DNA from: Gammaproteobacteria bacterium
GTDB taxonomy: Bacteria; Pseudomonadota; Gammaproteobacteria; Enterobacterales; Alteromonadaceae
NCBI GenBank assembly: GCA_018825965.1
Contig: JAHKAA010000034.1
Coordinates: 248,001 to 312,000 of the forward strand
Length of the DNA: 64,000 bases
Reading direction: 5' to 3'
A program made the position numbers and the translations under genes. The notes beneath the pieces are model-generated. The model had not been told where the DNA came from. It was given only the letters and a program-made list of their open reading frames with translations, and made no database searches. Positions 24,393 to 33,812 of this stretch are shown here, piece after piece. Position 1 is the first letter of the stretch. Every line of letters begins with the position of its first letter.

Positions 24393-26165
24393 TCAGAGTG
24401 ATTTTAACTGAGCCACTACATCGGTCAGTGGCAGCATTACTTTGTCACCCGTCAGACGGTTTTTCAGCTCAACTTTCTGCTCATCCAGATTACGCTCGCC
24501 TACTATGATGTGATAAGGCACACCTAACAGCTCCATATCAGCAAACATCACACCAGGACGCTCTTTACGGTCGTCAAACAGCACTTCAAAACCAGCAGCT
24601 GTCAGCTCTTTGTAAAGCTGCTCCGCTGCTTCCTGAATACGCACCGACTTGTGCATATTCATCGGCACTATAGCCACCTGAAATGGCGCTATAGCCACAG
24701 GCCATTTAATGCCATATTCGTCATGGTTTTGCTCAATAGCAGCGGCCACAATACGGGACACACCCACACCATAACAGCCCATAGTCATGATCTGGTGTTT
24801 GCCTTCTTCGTTTAATACGCCAGCTTTCATCGCCGACGAATAACGGTCACCTAACTGGAAAATATGACCTACTTCAATACCACGGCGAATGACTAAATTA
24901 CCTTTGCCACATGGGCTTGGATCACCTTCGACCACGTTGCGTAAGTCAGCGACCTGGTAAGTTGTGATGTCACGGTCGAAGTTTACTCCGGTGAAGTGGA
25001 AACCGTCTTTGTTGGCGCCTGTAACAAAGTCAGCTAAGTGAGCTGCAGCACGGTCAACCACTACTGGGATAGTTAAGCCCACAGGGCCAACTGAACCTGG
25101 TTTGGCGCCTGTGACTACAATCACATCTTCTTCTGAAGCAAACTGCAGCGGGCAGGCCACCAGTGAGTGTTTTTCCGCTTTGATTTCGTTTAAATCGTGA
25201 TCGCCACGCAGTACCAAAGCCACCACTTTGGAGCGCCAGGTATTTTCCAGTGTTTCAGCATCTGCATCGGCCAATAAAACTTTTAATTCATCAAAGCTAA
25301 GTTCCGGGTTCAGCTGCACCAACAAAGTTTTGGCGATAGCAGAAGCATCCACTGCTAAAAAGGCCGACACTTCTTCAATGCTTTTGGCATTTTGGGTTGC
25401 CACTTCGGTTTTGGCCTGGGTTGCTGCAGGGCGCTGACCTTGAGGAGGTAAAGCTTCAGCTTTTTCGATATTAGCGGCGTAATCGCTGCCATCAGAAAAT
25501 ACAATAGCGTCTTCACCTGATGCGGCCAGTACATGGAACTCGTGTGACATGCTGCCACCAATAGCGCCGGTGTCCGCCAGGACCGGGCGGAAATCCAAAC
25601 CTAAACGGGTAAAGATATTGCAGTAGGCCTGATACATAACATCATAGGTTTGCTGCAAACTTTCCTGACTTAAGTGGAAAGAGTAGGCGTCTTTCATTAA
25701 AAATTCGCGGGCACGCATCACACCAAAACGAGGACGGCGTTCGTCACGGAACTTAGTCTGAATTTGATACAAATTCACAGGCAACTGTTTGTAGCTGCTG
25801 ATTTCTTTGCGGACTAAGTCGGTGATCACTTCTTCGTGAGTTGGGCCTAAGACAAAATCACGCTGGTGACGGTCTTTAAAACGCAGCAGTTCAGCGTCCA
25901 TTTTTTCCCAGCGACCCGATTCCTGCCACAGCTCAGCATGCTGCACTACAGGCATCAGTACTTCGATAGCGCCGGCTTTGTTCATCTCTTCGCGGACAAT
26001 GTTCTCAACCTTGCGTAAAACCCGTAAGCCACTGGGCAACCAGGTGTATAAACCTGATGCCAGACGACGTACCATACCGGCACGTAACATCAACTGATGG
26101 CTGATAATTTCGGCATCGGCCGGGGTTTCTTTCATAGTGGAGAGTAAATACTGACTTGTCCGCAT
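24393..26165 (-). CDS. proS: Prolyl-tRNA synthetase ProS (bacterial type with INS domain)
   Basis: Class II aminoacyl-tRNA synthetase charging tRNA-Pro. The 590 residues are typical for the bacterial type. Motif 2 reads [20 protein letters not shown] (about 138-157), with motif 3 in the [16 protein letters not shown] region. The editing INS domain spans roughly 230-390 (seen as [20 protein letters not shown] and [12 protein letters not shown]). The C-terminal anticodon domain ends [13 protein letters not shown]. It is preceded by a weak GGAAC-type ribosome site and is monocistronic. Confidence 0.97.
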   Translation of the reverse strand: MRTSQYLLSTMKETPADAEIISHQLMLRAGMVRRLASGLYTWLPSGLRVLRKVENIVREEMNKAGAIEVLMPVVQHAELWQESGRWEKMDAELLRFKDRHQRDFVLGPTHEEVITDLVRKEISSYKQLPVNLYQIQTKFRDERRPRFGVMRAREFLMKDAYSFHLSQESLQQTYDVMYQAYCNIFTRLGLDFRPVLADTGAIGGSMSHEFHVLAASGEDAIVFSDGSDYAANIEKAEALPPQGQRPAATQAKTEVATQNAKSIEEVSAFLAVDASAIAKTLLVQLNPELSFDELKVLLADADAETLENTWRSKVVALVLRGDHDLNEIKAEKHSLVACPLQFASEEDVIVVTGAKPGSVGPVGLTIPVVVDRAAAHLADFVTGANKDGFHFTGVNFDRDITTYQVADLRNVVEGDPSPCGKGNLVIRRGIEVGHIFQLGDRYSSAMKAGVLNEEGKHQIMTMGCYGVGVSRIVAAAIEQNHDEYGIKWPVAIAPFQVAIVPMNMHKSVRIQEAAEQLYKELTAAGFEVLFDDRKERPGVMFADMELLGVPYHIIVGERNLDEQKVELKNRLTGDKVMLPLTDVVAQLKSL

Positions 26166-26232
26166 AAATAAATAGTTCCGTGTTTTTTAAGTTTAATTAC
26201 TTTGGAAATTGGCCGTTATTGTAACAAGCTCG

Positions 26233-27288
26233 TTAGTTTGGCAGAAGTTTAATCTGATGTTTTATCCACTCTGCGGTCAGATTTTGCCCCGCTACCATAC
26301 CACCCAGACTGTAGAGCTCGTTGTTCATCGTCACTAAAGTGCGTAAATCCATCACCGCAGTGGTATTTTCAGCCTTCAGCCAGCTTTTGTCTGTAATTGA
26401 ATAAGCCCAGACCTGGGCTGAAGGCTCAGCCGGAGTACCGTTGTAGCCTATGCCATTGTAGTTATAAGCGGTTTCGCTGCCACCAATAAAGACAATCAAC
26501 TCTTTGCCATCCTGTGTTACTGCAGCAGCTGCCATGCGGTAACGGGCTTTGCCTGTCGGGTGTTGAATTTGCTGCCAGCTGATCCTGTTAGGGTTGGATG
26601 TGTTGATTTCACCTAACCAGCACTGAGCTTCGGTTTCATACTGGCGTGGTAAGGTCTGATAACTGACTTTGACTCCATCACACAAGAGCATATGCTGACC
26701 TGATAAAGCGCCTGCCAGGCCAAAAGTGGGGGTACCAGGAAAAGGTGTCGCCTGACTCCATTTCTGAGTGAAGTTGTCAAACAGCTGTATTAAGTTCACA
26801 TTGCCATCCTGTGACCAGCCGCTGGCCAGATAGATATATCTGTTCTTGTAAGCCAAAGCCACACTATCATCTACAGCAACCGGCATGTCCGGCAGTTTGT
26901 TATAGGCTTTGGTGACAGGGCTGTAACGATAGCCTTCACTGCTGGACACTTCAGTGCCATTGGCCGCTACTGTGTAGCCACCAAATATAAAAAAGTGATT
27001 TTGTAAGGTCACGCCAGTGCTGGCCAGCCGGCCACTTAAACGTTGGCGGCTCGGAACGACCGGTGCTTTCAGCCAGGTCGGATCGCCTACAGTCCATTGC
27101 CATACTCTGTTATGTACATCAGCATGGGTTTTACCTGATGAGAGCCCCATAAAACTGCTGACATAAGTGCGGCCAGCGACGCTGGTACTCATCACCAGAT
27201 TGTTACTGACGGCTTCGGGCAATGCGGGCAGTTGTGCCGCGCTCAGCAACAAGGGCGCGCTAAGACTCAGACAAAAACTGAACTTCAT
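26233..27288 (-). CDS. Exported kelch-repeat protein, second copy
   Basis: A periplasmic or secreted beta-propeller. I use ATG 27288, which starts a classic signal peptide (MKFSFCLSLSAPLLLSAAQ) with AGG five nt upstream and gives 351 residues. A longer frame from 27345 overlaps the end of trmO by 29 nt and has GGAG upstream, so it remains possible. Repeats of kelch type appear as NHFFIFGGYT, RYIYLASGWSQ, ELIVFIGGSETAY and ELYSLGGMVAG. It shares architecture with the kelch protein at 21139-22125. No ligand is predicted. Confidence 0.75.
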   Translation of the reverse strand: MKFSFCLSLSAPLLLSAAQLPALPEAVSNNLVMSTSVAGRTYVSSFMGLSSGKTHADVHNRVWQWTVGDPTWLKAPVVPSRQRLSGRLASTGVTLQNHFFIFGGYTVAANGTEVSSSEGYRYSPVTKAYNKLPDMPVAVDDSVALAYKNRYIYLASGWSQDGNVNLIQLFDNFTQKWSQATPFPGTPTFGLAGALSGQHMLLCDGVKVSYQTLPRQYETEAQCWLGEINTSNPNRISWQQIQHPTGKARYRMAAAAVTQDGKELIVFIGGSETAYNYNGIGYNGTPAEPSAQVWAYSITDKSWLKAENTTAVMDLRTLVTMNNELYSLGGMVAGQNLTAEWIKHQIKLLPN

Positions 27289-27316
27289 GAGCCTGTTGCT
27301 CTTTAACCCGGCTGAT

Positions 27317-28024
27317 TTATGGAACTTGCCTGATTTCTGTAACATGGTTATGTACTCCGTTCACTGTCCATTTGATATTAAAGTGATACAGCGTCATGCC
27401 GTAGCTTTGTTGTTCCGCTTTTTGTTTTTTGTAAGGAGGACGCGGGTCTTGTTTTAACACTTTTTCTATCAATACTGCTAATTCCGGCTGATCTTTTTGC
27501 CGCTGGCAAAATTCCAGCACTGCAGGTTCAAAACTGACCGTCATGTCGGTTTCTGGTGCTGCATCTGCAAAACCACCTGCGGCATCCGGCAAGGCATCTG
27601 CGTAGGGCAGGTAAGGCTTAATATCCAGTATGGGTGTGCCATCGAGCAGGTCAACGCCGGATAGCTGAATAATCAGACGGCCTTGTTTGCGTACTACGCC
27701 TTCGAGTTTTACGACAGAAAGGCCAATTGGGTTTGGTCTGAATGTGGCCCGTGTGGCAAAAACGCCTTTTTTTTCATTGCCACCCAAACGTGGTGGCCGT
27801 ACCAGCGGTGACCAGCCTTTATCTGCGGTTTCATGAAATACAAAAACCAGCCATAAGTGGCTGAAGGCTTCGATGCCGCGCACTATAGCATCATCGTCGT
27901 AGCCAGGTTCCAACACCAGTTCAGCTTTAGCTTCGGCAATCAGACCAGGCTGACGGGGTATGGCGAACTTTTGTTTGTAGGGAGAGCGGATGGTGCCCAG
28001 CACCTGCATTTGATAAGAGGGCAT
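27317..28024 (-). CDS. trmO: tRNA (N6-threonylcarbamoyladenosine(37)-N6)-methyltransferase TrmO (TsaA)
   Basis: Methylates t6A37 to m6t6A37 in tRNA using SAM. The TsaA/TrmO domain is recognised by MQVLGTIRSPYKQKFAIPRQ, PVRPPRLGG-type residues in LVRPPRLGGNEKKGVFATRA and the strongly conserved FRPNPIGLSVVKLEGV. The C-terminal DPRPPYK motif closes the fold. Start at 28024 is chosen for the GAGGAA ribosome site and because the 26 upstream residues of the longer frame are not family-like. It is 235 aa. Confidence 0.92.
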   Translation of the reverse strand: MPSYQMQVLGTIRSPYKQKFAIPRQPGLIAEAKAELVLEPGYDDDAIVRGIEAFSHLWLVFVFHETADKGWSPLVRPPRLGGNEKKGVFATRATFRPNPIGLSVVKLEGVVRKQGRLIIQLSGVDLLDGTPILDIKPYLPYADALPDAAGGFADAAPETDMTVSFEPAVLEFCQRQKDQPELAVLIEKVLKQDPRPPYKKQKAEQQSYGMTLYHFNIKWTVNGVHNHVTEIRQVP

Positions 28025-28312
28025 CAGTTCCTCAGTAGATAAAAAAGCCAGCAAAAGGCAAAAAACGGAGTCTATTATGGCGTTGCACGACTTAAAGGAC
28101 AAGCAAAGCTCTGATTGAAAATAACTTTACAATAGTGTTAAAACTTGGGATTAATAGCAGGCAGTTGCTTTATGTTGATTTACCGTCTTACAGCAAGCAT
28201 CCAAGAGCGGTATAAACCGCCGTTTATAGAAAAACAACCAAACCACCTGAATCCACCTTAATCTATGCGGCAAATTTGCCGTGTTTTTGCTATGGCTTGA
28301 CGAGAGTTGATA

Positions 28313-29146
28313 ATGGAAAAAAAAGTTTTATTAATTGAATGCCCGGATTCAAAAGGTTTGATCGCACAAATTACCAATATTTGCTACAAACACCAGTTGA
28401 ACATTATCCGTAATACCGAATATGTGGACCCGGATTCCGGGCAGTTTTTTATGCGTACTCAGCTTGAAGGCATTTTTAATGACAAAACCCTGATGCTGGA
28501 TTTAGACAGAGCTTTGCCACAAGGCAGCAGCCGTCAGCTCGTAGCAGCAAGGCGGAAAAAAGTAGTGATCCTTGTGACCAAAGAAGCACATTGTCTGGGT
28601 GATATTTTAATGAAGGTGTATGACGGCTCGCTGAAACTGGATATAGCAGCTGTAGTGGGTAATCATCCGGATTTACAAAGCCTGGCAGAGAAGTTTGATA
28701 TTCCCTATCACTTTGTCAGTCATATTGACAGGAGTCGTGAGCAGCATGAAGCAGCATTGCAGCAGGTGATAGACCCTTATCAGGCTGATTATCTGGTGCT
28801 TGCTAAGTTTATGCGGGTATTAAGCCCGGCTTTTGTCGCACACTATAAAGAACGTATTATCAATATTCACCATAGCTTTTTGCCTGCCTTTATTGGCGCT
28901 AATCCTTATCATCAGGCGCATAAAAGAGGCGTCAAAATTATTGGCGCTACAGCACATTTTGTCACGGACGATCTGGACGAAGGCCCTATTATTAAGCAAC
29001 TGGTGACGCCAGTGGATCATACCTACAGTGCTATGGATATGGTCAAAGCGGGTCGCGATGTGGAAAAAAACGTGCTGAGTAAAGCCTTGCAACTAGTGCT
29101 GGAAGACAGAGTGTTTGTGCATGGCAATAAAACAGTGATTTTATAG
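28313..29146 (+). CDS. purU: Formyltetrahydrofolate deformylase PurU
   Basis: Hydrolyses 10-formyl-THF to THF and formate, supplying formate for PurT and balancing one-carbon units. The N terminus is an ACT domain (LLIECPDSKGLIAQITNICY), followed by the formyltransferase domain with the catalytic set in HHSFLPAFIGANPYHQA, GATAHFVTDDLDEGPII. Length 277 matches PurU. ATG 28313 is used; an in-frame TTG at 28307 lies before it. A small hairpin (CGGCA-AATT-TGCCG followed by T5) is 30 nt upstream and may be a weak terminator or attenuator. Confidence 0.94.
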   Translation: MEKKVLLIECPDSKGLIAQITNICYKHQLNIIRNTEYVDPDSGQFFMRTQLEGIFNDKTLMLDLDRALPQGSSRQLVAARRKKVVILVTKEAHCLGDILMKVYDGSLKLDIAAVVGNHPDLQSLAEKFDIPYHFVSHIDRSREQHEAALQQVIDPYQADYLVLAKFMRVLSPAFVAHYKERIINIHHSFLPAFIGANPYHQAHKRGVKIIGATAHFVTDDLDEGPIIKQLVTPVDHTYSAMDMVKAGRDVEKNVLSKALQLVLEDRVFVHGNKTVIL

Positions 29147-29243
29147 CAGATAGTGTATAAAACGGGCCGCAGATCAGCGGCTTGTCTCGATTTTTCTGCT
29201 AAAACGGCTATGCTCAGAAAAACAAAAATAAGGCACTAGTCAG

Positions 29244-29729
29244 ATGTCAGGTAAAAGAGAAGTTGAATTCCGGTTTTTAGCAGAACCTACCCATGTCAAC
29301 TTTGGTGGCAAAGTGCATGGCGGTATGGTGATGAAGTGGATCGATCAGGTGGCTTATGCCTGTGCAGCCGGCTGGAGTGGTTTGTATTGTGTCACCATTT
29401 CAGTGGGAACTATCAGGTTCAGACGACCTATTCTGGTGGGGCATCAGGTGGAGCTGATTGCCCGTATTGTCTACACAGGCAATACCAGTATGCATGTGCT
29501 GGTGCAGGTGCGCTCAGGGGACACCAAAGGCGGCGACATGCTGGAGACCAACCATTGCATTATTAGCTTTGTTGCTTTGGACGCTGAAGGCCATACAGCA
29601 TCAGTACCAGCCTGGGTTCCACAAACAGAAGAAGATAAATTTTTGCAGGCTTACGCCGTGAAAACCAAAGCCTTTTCACAAGAAGTAGAACAAAACATGC
29701 TGGATTTTTATCAGGAGACCCATCAATGA
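29244..29729 (+). CDS. Acyl-CoA thioesterase, hotdog fold (YciA/ACOT type)
   Basis: Cytoplasmic hotdog-fold thioesterase hydrolysing acyl-CoA. The signature NFGGKVHGGMVMKWIDQVAY (about 17-36) holds the GG...G helix start of the fold, and VGTIRFRRPILVGHQVEL and TGNTSMHVLVQV form the central beta-sheet. Length 161 agrees with YciA-like proteins; the chain-length specificity is unknown. It overlaps the next gene by 4 nt and is likely co-transcribed with it. Confidence 0.87.
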   Translation: MSGKREVEFRFLAEPTHVNFGGKVHGGMVMKWIDQVAYACAAGWSGLYCVTISVGTIRFRRPILVGHQVELIARIVYTGNTSMHVLVQVRSGDTKGGDMLETNHCIISFVALDAEGHTASVPAWVPQTEEDKFLQAYAVKTKAFSQEVEQNMLDFYQETHQ

Positions 29730-30253
29730 AAGCCTTGTGTTTAATAATTGCGTTGTTTAGTTTTTCATTAACCGCTGCAGAGCCGGTATTGCATCCACAG
29801 CTGGAAATTTTCCGGCCTTTTTTGGATAGTCACTGGGAAGGGGATTTAACAGAACCTGGCAAAGAGAAAAAAATGATTGATCGCTCAAGCTGGAGTAGGG
29901 CTTTAAACGGTCAGGCCATAAAAACTGTGCATTCGATAAATGATGGTGATTATGGCGGGGAGAGCATGATTTTCTGGGATCAGAAACAACAAAAAATTGC
30001 TTATTACTACTTCACTACAGCAGGCTTTTATACCCATGGCACTATGACGTACAACGCTGCGACCAAAAGTATTGAAGCGCTGGAAAAGGTTGAAAATAAC
30101 AAGCAGGGCATCACTCAGGTGCGTTCTTCATCAGTACTGGATGAACAAGGTACACTGAAGGTCAGTTCAGAGTATTTAAAAGACGGAAACTGGGTAAAAG
30201 GGCACAGTGCTACTTATAAACGCGTGCCCCAAACCCGGGTGAAGTTTCGTTAG
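29726..30253 (+). CDS. Exported protein of unknown function (DUF1579-like)
   Basis: A 175-residue precursor with a signal peptide (MKALCLIIALFSFSLTAAE). The mature part has lipocalin/DUF1579-like beta strands: LEIFRPFLDSHWEGDL, SWSRALNGQAIKTVHSIN, GESMIFWDQKQQKIAYYY and TTAGFYTHGTMTYN. Related proteins occur as stand-alone periplasmic genes. The 4-nt overlap with the thioesterase suggests translational coupling, but no common role is known. It ends 3 nt before the convergent carbonic anhydrase stop. Confidence 0.7.
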   Translation: MKALCLIIALFSFSLTAAEPVLHPQLEIFRPFLDSHWEGDLTEPGKEKKMIDRSSWSRALNGQAIKTVHSINDGDYGGESMIFWDQKQQKIAYYYFTTAGFYTHGTMTYNAATKSIEALEKVENNKQGITQVRSSSVLDEQGTLKVSSEYLKDGNWVKGHSATYKRVPQTRVKFR

Positions 30254-30256
30254 CAG

Positions 30257-30913
30257 TTATTTTTCGCTGACAAATTCTTCAGTCGGTTGCAGTGCATAGA
30301 TATTATCTATTTGTGTGGCGCTGGAGTGACTGACGCGTAAATCTTTGATATGGCCGTTACGCAGGCTATAGACCCAGCCATGCACAGTCAAAGGCTGACC
30401 CCTTTCCCACGCATCCTGTACAAAACTGGTATGGCATACATTGCGTACCTGTTCCATCACGTTCAGTTCACACAAGCGGTTGACTCTTTCGCCATCATCG
30501 GCAAAACCGTCCAGCTCTTCTCTGTGCAGCGCATACACATCTTTAATATTACGTAACCAGTTGTCGACAAAACCAATACGTTGCTTGTTCATCGCTGCCG
30601 CAACACCACCACAGCCATAATGCCCACACACTATGATGTGTTTTATTTTTAGAATATCGATAGCGTACTGAAGTACAGATAAACAATTGATGTCGGAGTG
30701 CAGCACCAGATTGGCTACGTTGCGGTGGACAAAAAGCTCACCAGGTAACAGGCCCACTATTTCATTGGCCGGAACCCTGCTGTCTGAGCAACCTATCCAT
30801 AAATATTCAGGCGCTTGCTGCTCTGAAAGTTGCTTAAAAAAGCCCGGAGCTTCCTGCTCAACCCGCTCAGCCCATGATCTGTTATTGGCAAATAAGTGTT
30901 TTAACGAACGCAT
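30257..30913 (-). CDS. can: Beta-class carbonic anhydrase (Can)
   Basis: Zinc enzyme interconverting CO2 and bicarbonate, needed at low CO2. The zinc ligands are Cys42 and Asp44 in GCSDSRVPANEI and His98/Cys101 in CGHYGCGG. The 218-residue length and sequence match E. coli Can rather than CynT. It is preceded by its own promoter region and ends only 3 nt from a convergent gene. No cyn genes are nearby. Confidence 0.94.
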   Translation of the reverse strand: MRSLKHLFANNRSWAERVEQEAPGFFKQLSEQQAPEYLWIGCSDSRVPANEIVGLLPGELFVHRNVANLVLHSDINCLSVLQYAIDILKIKHIIVCGHYGCGGVAAAMNKQRIGFVDNWLRNIKDVYALHREELDGFADDGERVNRLCELNVMEQVRNVCHTSFVQDAWERGQPLTVHGWVYSLRNGHIKDLRVSHSSATQIDNIYALQPTEEFVSEK

Positions 30914-31103
30914 GGAATCACCCTATAGAAAACTGGCGCTACCATAACAGATCTTACCTGTTGGAGAACACCGACCAGCCATCAATAAAGCGACCCGTCA
31001 AAGAAACAAATTCAGCGGCTATAAATCTGTCTGGCTGCTTAATGGCGCTCAGGGTATGATATCCCTATCAATAACTTAATGCTTATTGCAAGGACTATAC
31101 AGC

Positions 31104-32006
31104 ATGGTAAAGCTAAAAAAAGCAGTGATCCCAGTGGCAGGTTTAGGCACCCGAATGTTGCCTGCAACCAAAGCTATTCCAAAAGAAATGCTTCCTGTGG
31201 TGGACAAACCTTTGATCCAGTATGTAGTAGAAGAAGCTGCAGCTGCCGGGATCACTGAAATAGTGCTGGTGACCCATTCCAGTAAAAACTCGATAGAAAA
31301 CCATTTTGATACCAGCTTTGAACTGGAAACCCAGCTTGAGAAAAGGGTTAAACGTTCTTTATTGGATGATGTGCGGTCTATTAACCCAAAAAATGTCACT
31401 GTGATCTCGGTACGACAGCCAGTGGCTTTAGGCTTAGGCCACGCCGTGTTATGTGCCGCGCCAGTGGTAGGGAATGAACCATTTGCAGTTATTTTACCCG
31501 ATGTATTAATTGATAAATATCATGCCGATGCCCGTATTCATAATTTAAAAGCCATGATTGAACGTTTTGAAACTACAGGGGCCAGTCAGATTATGGTCGA
31601 GCCTGTCCCTGCGCTGGACGTCAATAAGTACGGCATAGTCGATATTGCAGGCGAAGCGCTGCTGCAAGGGCAATCAGCTTTGATCCGGACTATGGTGGAA
31701 AAGCCTGATATTGAAGATGCTCCTTCCAATCTGGCGATAACAGGACGTTATGTTTTATCAGCCAAAGTCTGGGATTTGTTACGTCGCACAGCCCCTGGTG
31801 CAGGCGGTGAAATTCAGCTGACAGATGCTTTGCATCATTTATTATTAATTGAAAAAATTGAAGCCTATCATTTACAAGGCAAGTCTCATGATTGTGGAAG
31901 TAAAATAGGGTATCTCAAAGCTGTGGTTGAATACGCGTTGCAGGATAAAAAACTGTCAGATGAATTCCGTAACTATCTGAAAGAACTGTATCTGCTAAAA
32001 GACTAA
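31104..32006 (+). CDS. galU: UTP-glucose-1-phosphate uridylyltransferase GalU
   Basis: Makes UDP-glucose from UTP and glucose-1-phosphate for envelope polysaccharides and trehalose. The nucleotide-binding loop [20 protein letters not shown] is at about 12-31, and VEKP and [22 protein letters not shown] follow. ATG 31104 is preceded by AAGGA at 9 nt; an earlier TTG frame from 31086 has no such support. Length 300 is standard. The following 199-nt gap is AT-rich. Confidence 0.95.
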   Translation: MVKLKKAVIPVAGLGTRMLPATKAIPKEMLPVVDKPLIQYVVEEAAAAGITEIVLVTHSSKNSIENHFDTSFELETQLEKRVKRSLLDDVRSINPKNVTVISVRQPVALGLGHAVLCAAPVVGNEPFAVILPDVLIDKYHADARIHNLKAMIERFETTGASQIMVEPVPALDVNKYGIVDIAGEALLQGQSALIRTMVEKPDIEDAPSNLAITGRYVLSAKVWDLLRRTAPGAGGEIQLTDALHHLLLIEKIEAYHLQGKSHDCGSKIGYLKAVVEYALQDKKLSDEFRNYLKELYLLKD

Positions 32007-32205
32007 ATTGAAAAAATGTGCAACTGGCTTTTCTTTTGTGTATCGTTTTTTTCACTAGCCTTAGTATGACTGGTTGCACAGTGTTCGCTTTGGTCTCAAC
32101 CCAGTCACTTTTAATCTTATTTAGTGAATAATATTGTATTTAAGCTTTAATTTAGCAGAATGATTCTGTACTATCTTTAATAGTATTTATCCATGGGAGA
32201 TTTTC

Positions 32206-32733
32206 ATGTCATTGTTACTTGATAAAAAAGAACTGAAAAAAGCCGCCAAAGAAATCACAACGGTTAAATTGCATGAAGTAATTGAAACGTTAAATTCAGT
32301 ATTGGTTGAACGTCAGAAAGAAACAGAAGTATTGTCTCAGATCCGTGCTTTGGCTAAAGCTCAGGGTTTTACGCTGGAACAGTTGGGTTATCAATTGAAC
32401 GCTGATGTAGTTGTCAGCCATGATGATGACTCTGAAGTGAAAGGCAAACGCCCGGTGAAGCCAAAATTCAAAACCATTAATAAAGAAAGTCAGTTTTTCT
32501 ATGTGGACGCAGGTAAATTAAATTTACTGAAAACTCATACGATGAAAAAGGCCTTAGTAGACCGTGGCATCAACGTAGTGCCATTCCATAAAGTAGAAAG
32601 CAAATACGCTAAAGATATCGAAGCTTTGTTAGCGGAAGCAGGTACACAGGCTGTTGAGAACTTCAATAGTAAAGTGGACGTGTGGAATGCATGGGCTCAG
32701 GCCAATGGCGAAGAAATTTTGTCGAAGAAGTAA
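32206..32733 (+). CDS. H-NS-like nucleoid protein candidate with unusual C terminus
   Basis: A 175-residue basic/acidic protein whose first 65 residues look like the H-NS oligomerisation domain: helices KKELKKAAKEITTVKLHEV, IETLNSVLVERQKETEV, and LAKAQGFTLEQLGYQL. The linker SHDDDSEVKGKRPVKPK is charged. The DNA-binding QGR-type loop of H-NS is not present; instead there is a ~75-residue domain with FFYVDAGKLNLLKTHTMKKA. The neighbourhood upstream is AT-rich, and it is followed by a strong terminator. The H-NS assignment rests on helix pattern only and could be wrong. Confidence 0.55.
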   Translation: MSLLLDKKELKKAAKEITTVKLHEVIETLNSVLVERQKETEVLSQIRALAKAQGFTLEQLGYQLNADVVVSHDDDSEVKGKRPVKPKFKTINKESQFFYVDAGKLNLLKTHTMKKALVDRGINVVPFHKVESKYAKDIEALLAEAGTQAVENFNSKVDVWNAWAQANGEEILSKK

Positions 32734-32756
32734 TTTTCTTTGAATTACTTTTTTAG

Positions 32757-32784
32757 TAAAAAAAACCGGCTTGAGCCGGTTTTA
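32757..32784 (+). terminator. Intrinsic terminator of the H-NS-like gene
   Basis: AAAACCGGCT and AGCCGGTTTT arms with a 2-nt loop, then T. The nested hairpin element begins right at its end. Confidence 0.85.
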
Positions 32785-32841
32785 TGTCCATGGAGGGACG
32801 GTATGCCGCAACTGCCGGGAGCGTTGTTGCGGCGATTCATC
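32783..32841 (+). repeat. Nested hairpin element, copy 2 (after a terminator)
   Basis: TATGTCCATGGAGGGACGG precedes an 8-bp stem (GCCGCAAC 32805-32812 / GTTGCGGC 32826-32833) around the loop TGCCGGGAGCGTT. Same order as copy 1 at 3809-3857 but with a different, still fully paired, stem. Confidence 0.6.
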
Positions 32842-32849
32842 GCTACCCA

Positions 32850-33593
32850 CTAGTTCTGTTGTGCATCCAGTGACTGGCCATTCACGGCTTTGCTGTCGTC
32901 ACTCATTAAATACAAATACAACGGCATAATTTGCTCTGCTGTTGGCAAACTCAACTGATCTTCACCCGGATAGGCTTTACTGCGCATTTTAGTACGGGTA
33001 GCTCCGGGATTAATTGCATTGACCCTCAGTGTTGTGCCTTCATACTCAGCCGCCATCAGTTGCATTAAACCTTCAGTGGCGAACTTTGATACTGCATAAC
33101 CGCCCCAGTAGGCTCTGGCCTGACGACCTACGCCTGAAGAAGTAAAAACAACTGAACTTTGTGGCGCTGACTTTAACACTGGGATCAGAGCCTGACTCAT
33201 CAACATGGCTGCTGTGACATTGACCTGTAAAATATCCTGCCAGGTGGGTAAATCAAGATGTTCAAACGGACTCAATACCCCTAACAATCCAGCGTTGTGC
33301 AGTACCCCGTCCAATTTACCAAACTCAGCTTTAATAGTACCCGCCATGTCCTGATAGTGTTTGGCTGTGGCACCTTTTAAATCCAGTGGAACAATAGCGG
33401 GTTCCGGCCATCCAGCTTCAACTATTTCATCGTACACTGCTGTGAGTTTGGATGTGGTTTTACCAAGTAAAATAACAGTAGCGCCGTGTTTGGCGTAGCA
33501 AAGTGCCGCTGCTTTGCCTATGCCGTCGCCAGCGCCTGTTACCAGAATAACTTTGTCTGCCAGTGCTTGAGGCTTAGCTTGATAATTAAACAT
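32850..33593 (-). CDS. yciK: SDR oxidoreductase, YciK family
   Basis: Short-chain dehydrogenase/reductase. The NAD(P) motif TGAGDGIG, the NAG motif in LHNAGLLGVLSP, and the catalytic Ser-Tyr-Lys in SSGVGRQARAYWGGYAVSK are present. ATG 33593 opens a 247-aa protein that starts FNYQAKPQALADKVILVTGA, typical of YciK; the longer 272-aa frame has an atypical basic N terminus. In E. coli YciK is near topA-cysB but here it is 10 kb away. Substrate is unknown. Confidence 0.85.
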   Translation of the reverse strand: MFNYQAKPQALADKVILVTGAGDGIGKAAALCYAKHGATVILLGKTTSKLTAVYDEIVEAGWPEPAIVPLDLKGATAKHYQDMAGTIKAEFGKLDGVLHNAGLLGVLSPFEHLDLPTWQDILQVNVTAAMLMSQALIPVLKSAPQSSVVFTSSGVGRQARAYWGGYAVSKFATEGLMQLMAAEYEGTTLRVNAINPGATRTKMRSKAYPGEDQLSLPTAEQIMPLYLYLMSDDSKAVNGQSLDAQQN

Positions 33594-33812
33594 AAAAAGG
33601 GGTCCCAGACGTTGAAAAACGGCGGCAGCATACCTGCTCTGTGCTAATTTTGCACCTTTCTTCAACAAGCTTGAATTTGAGCTAGCGAATTTTTTCTGAT
33701 TGGGTTAAGTTTAACTGGTCGTAGCTGTTAAAGGCTAACATCACAAAACGAATGACTCCTCTAGGTAACTACAGGGGCAAAATAAGAAAAATACAGGACA
33801 CGGGGAGAAGAT

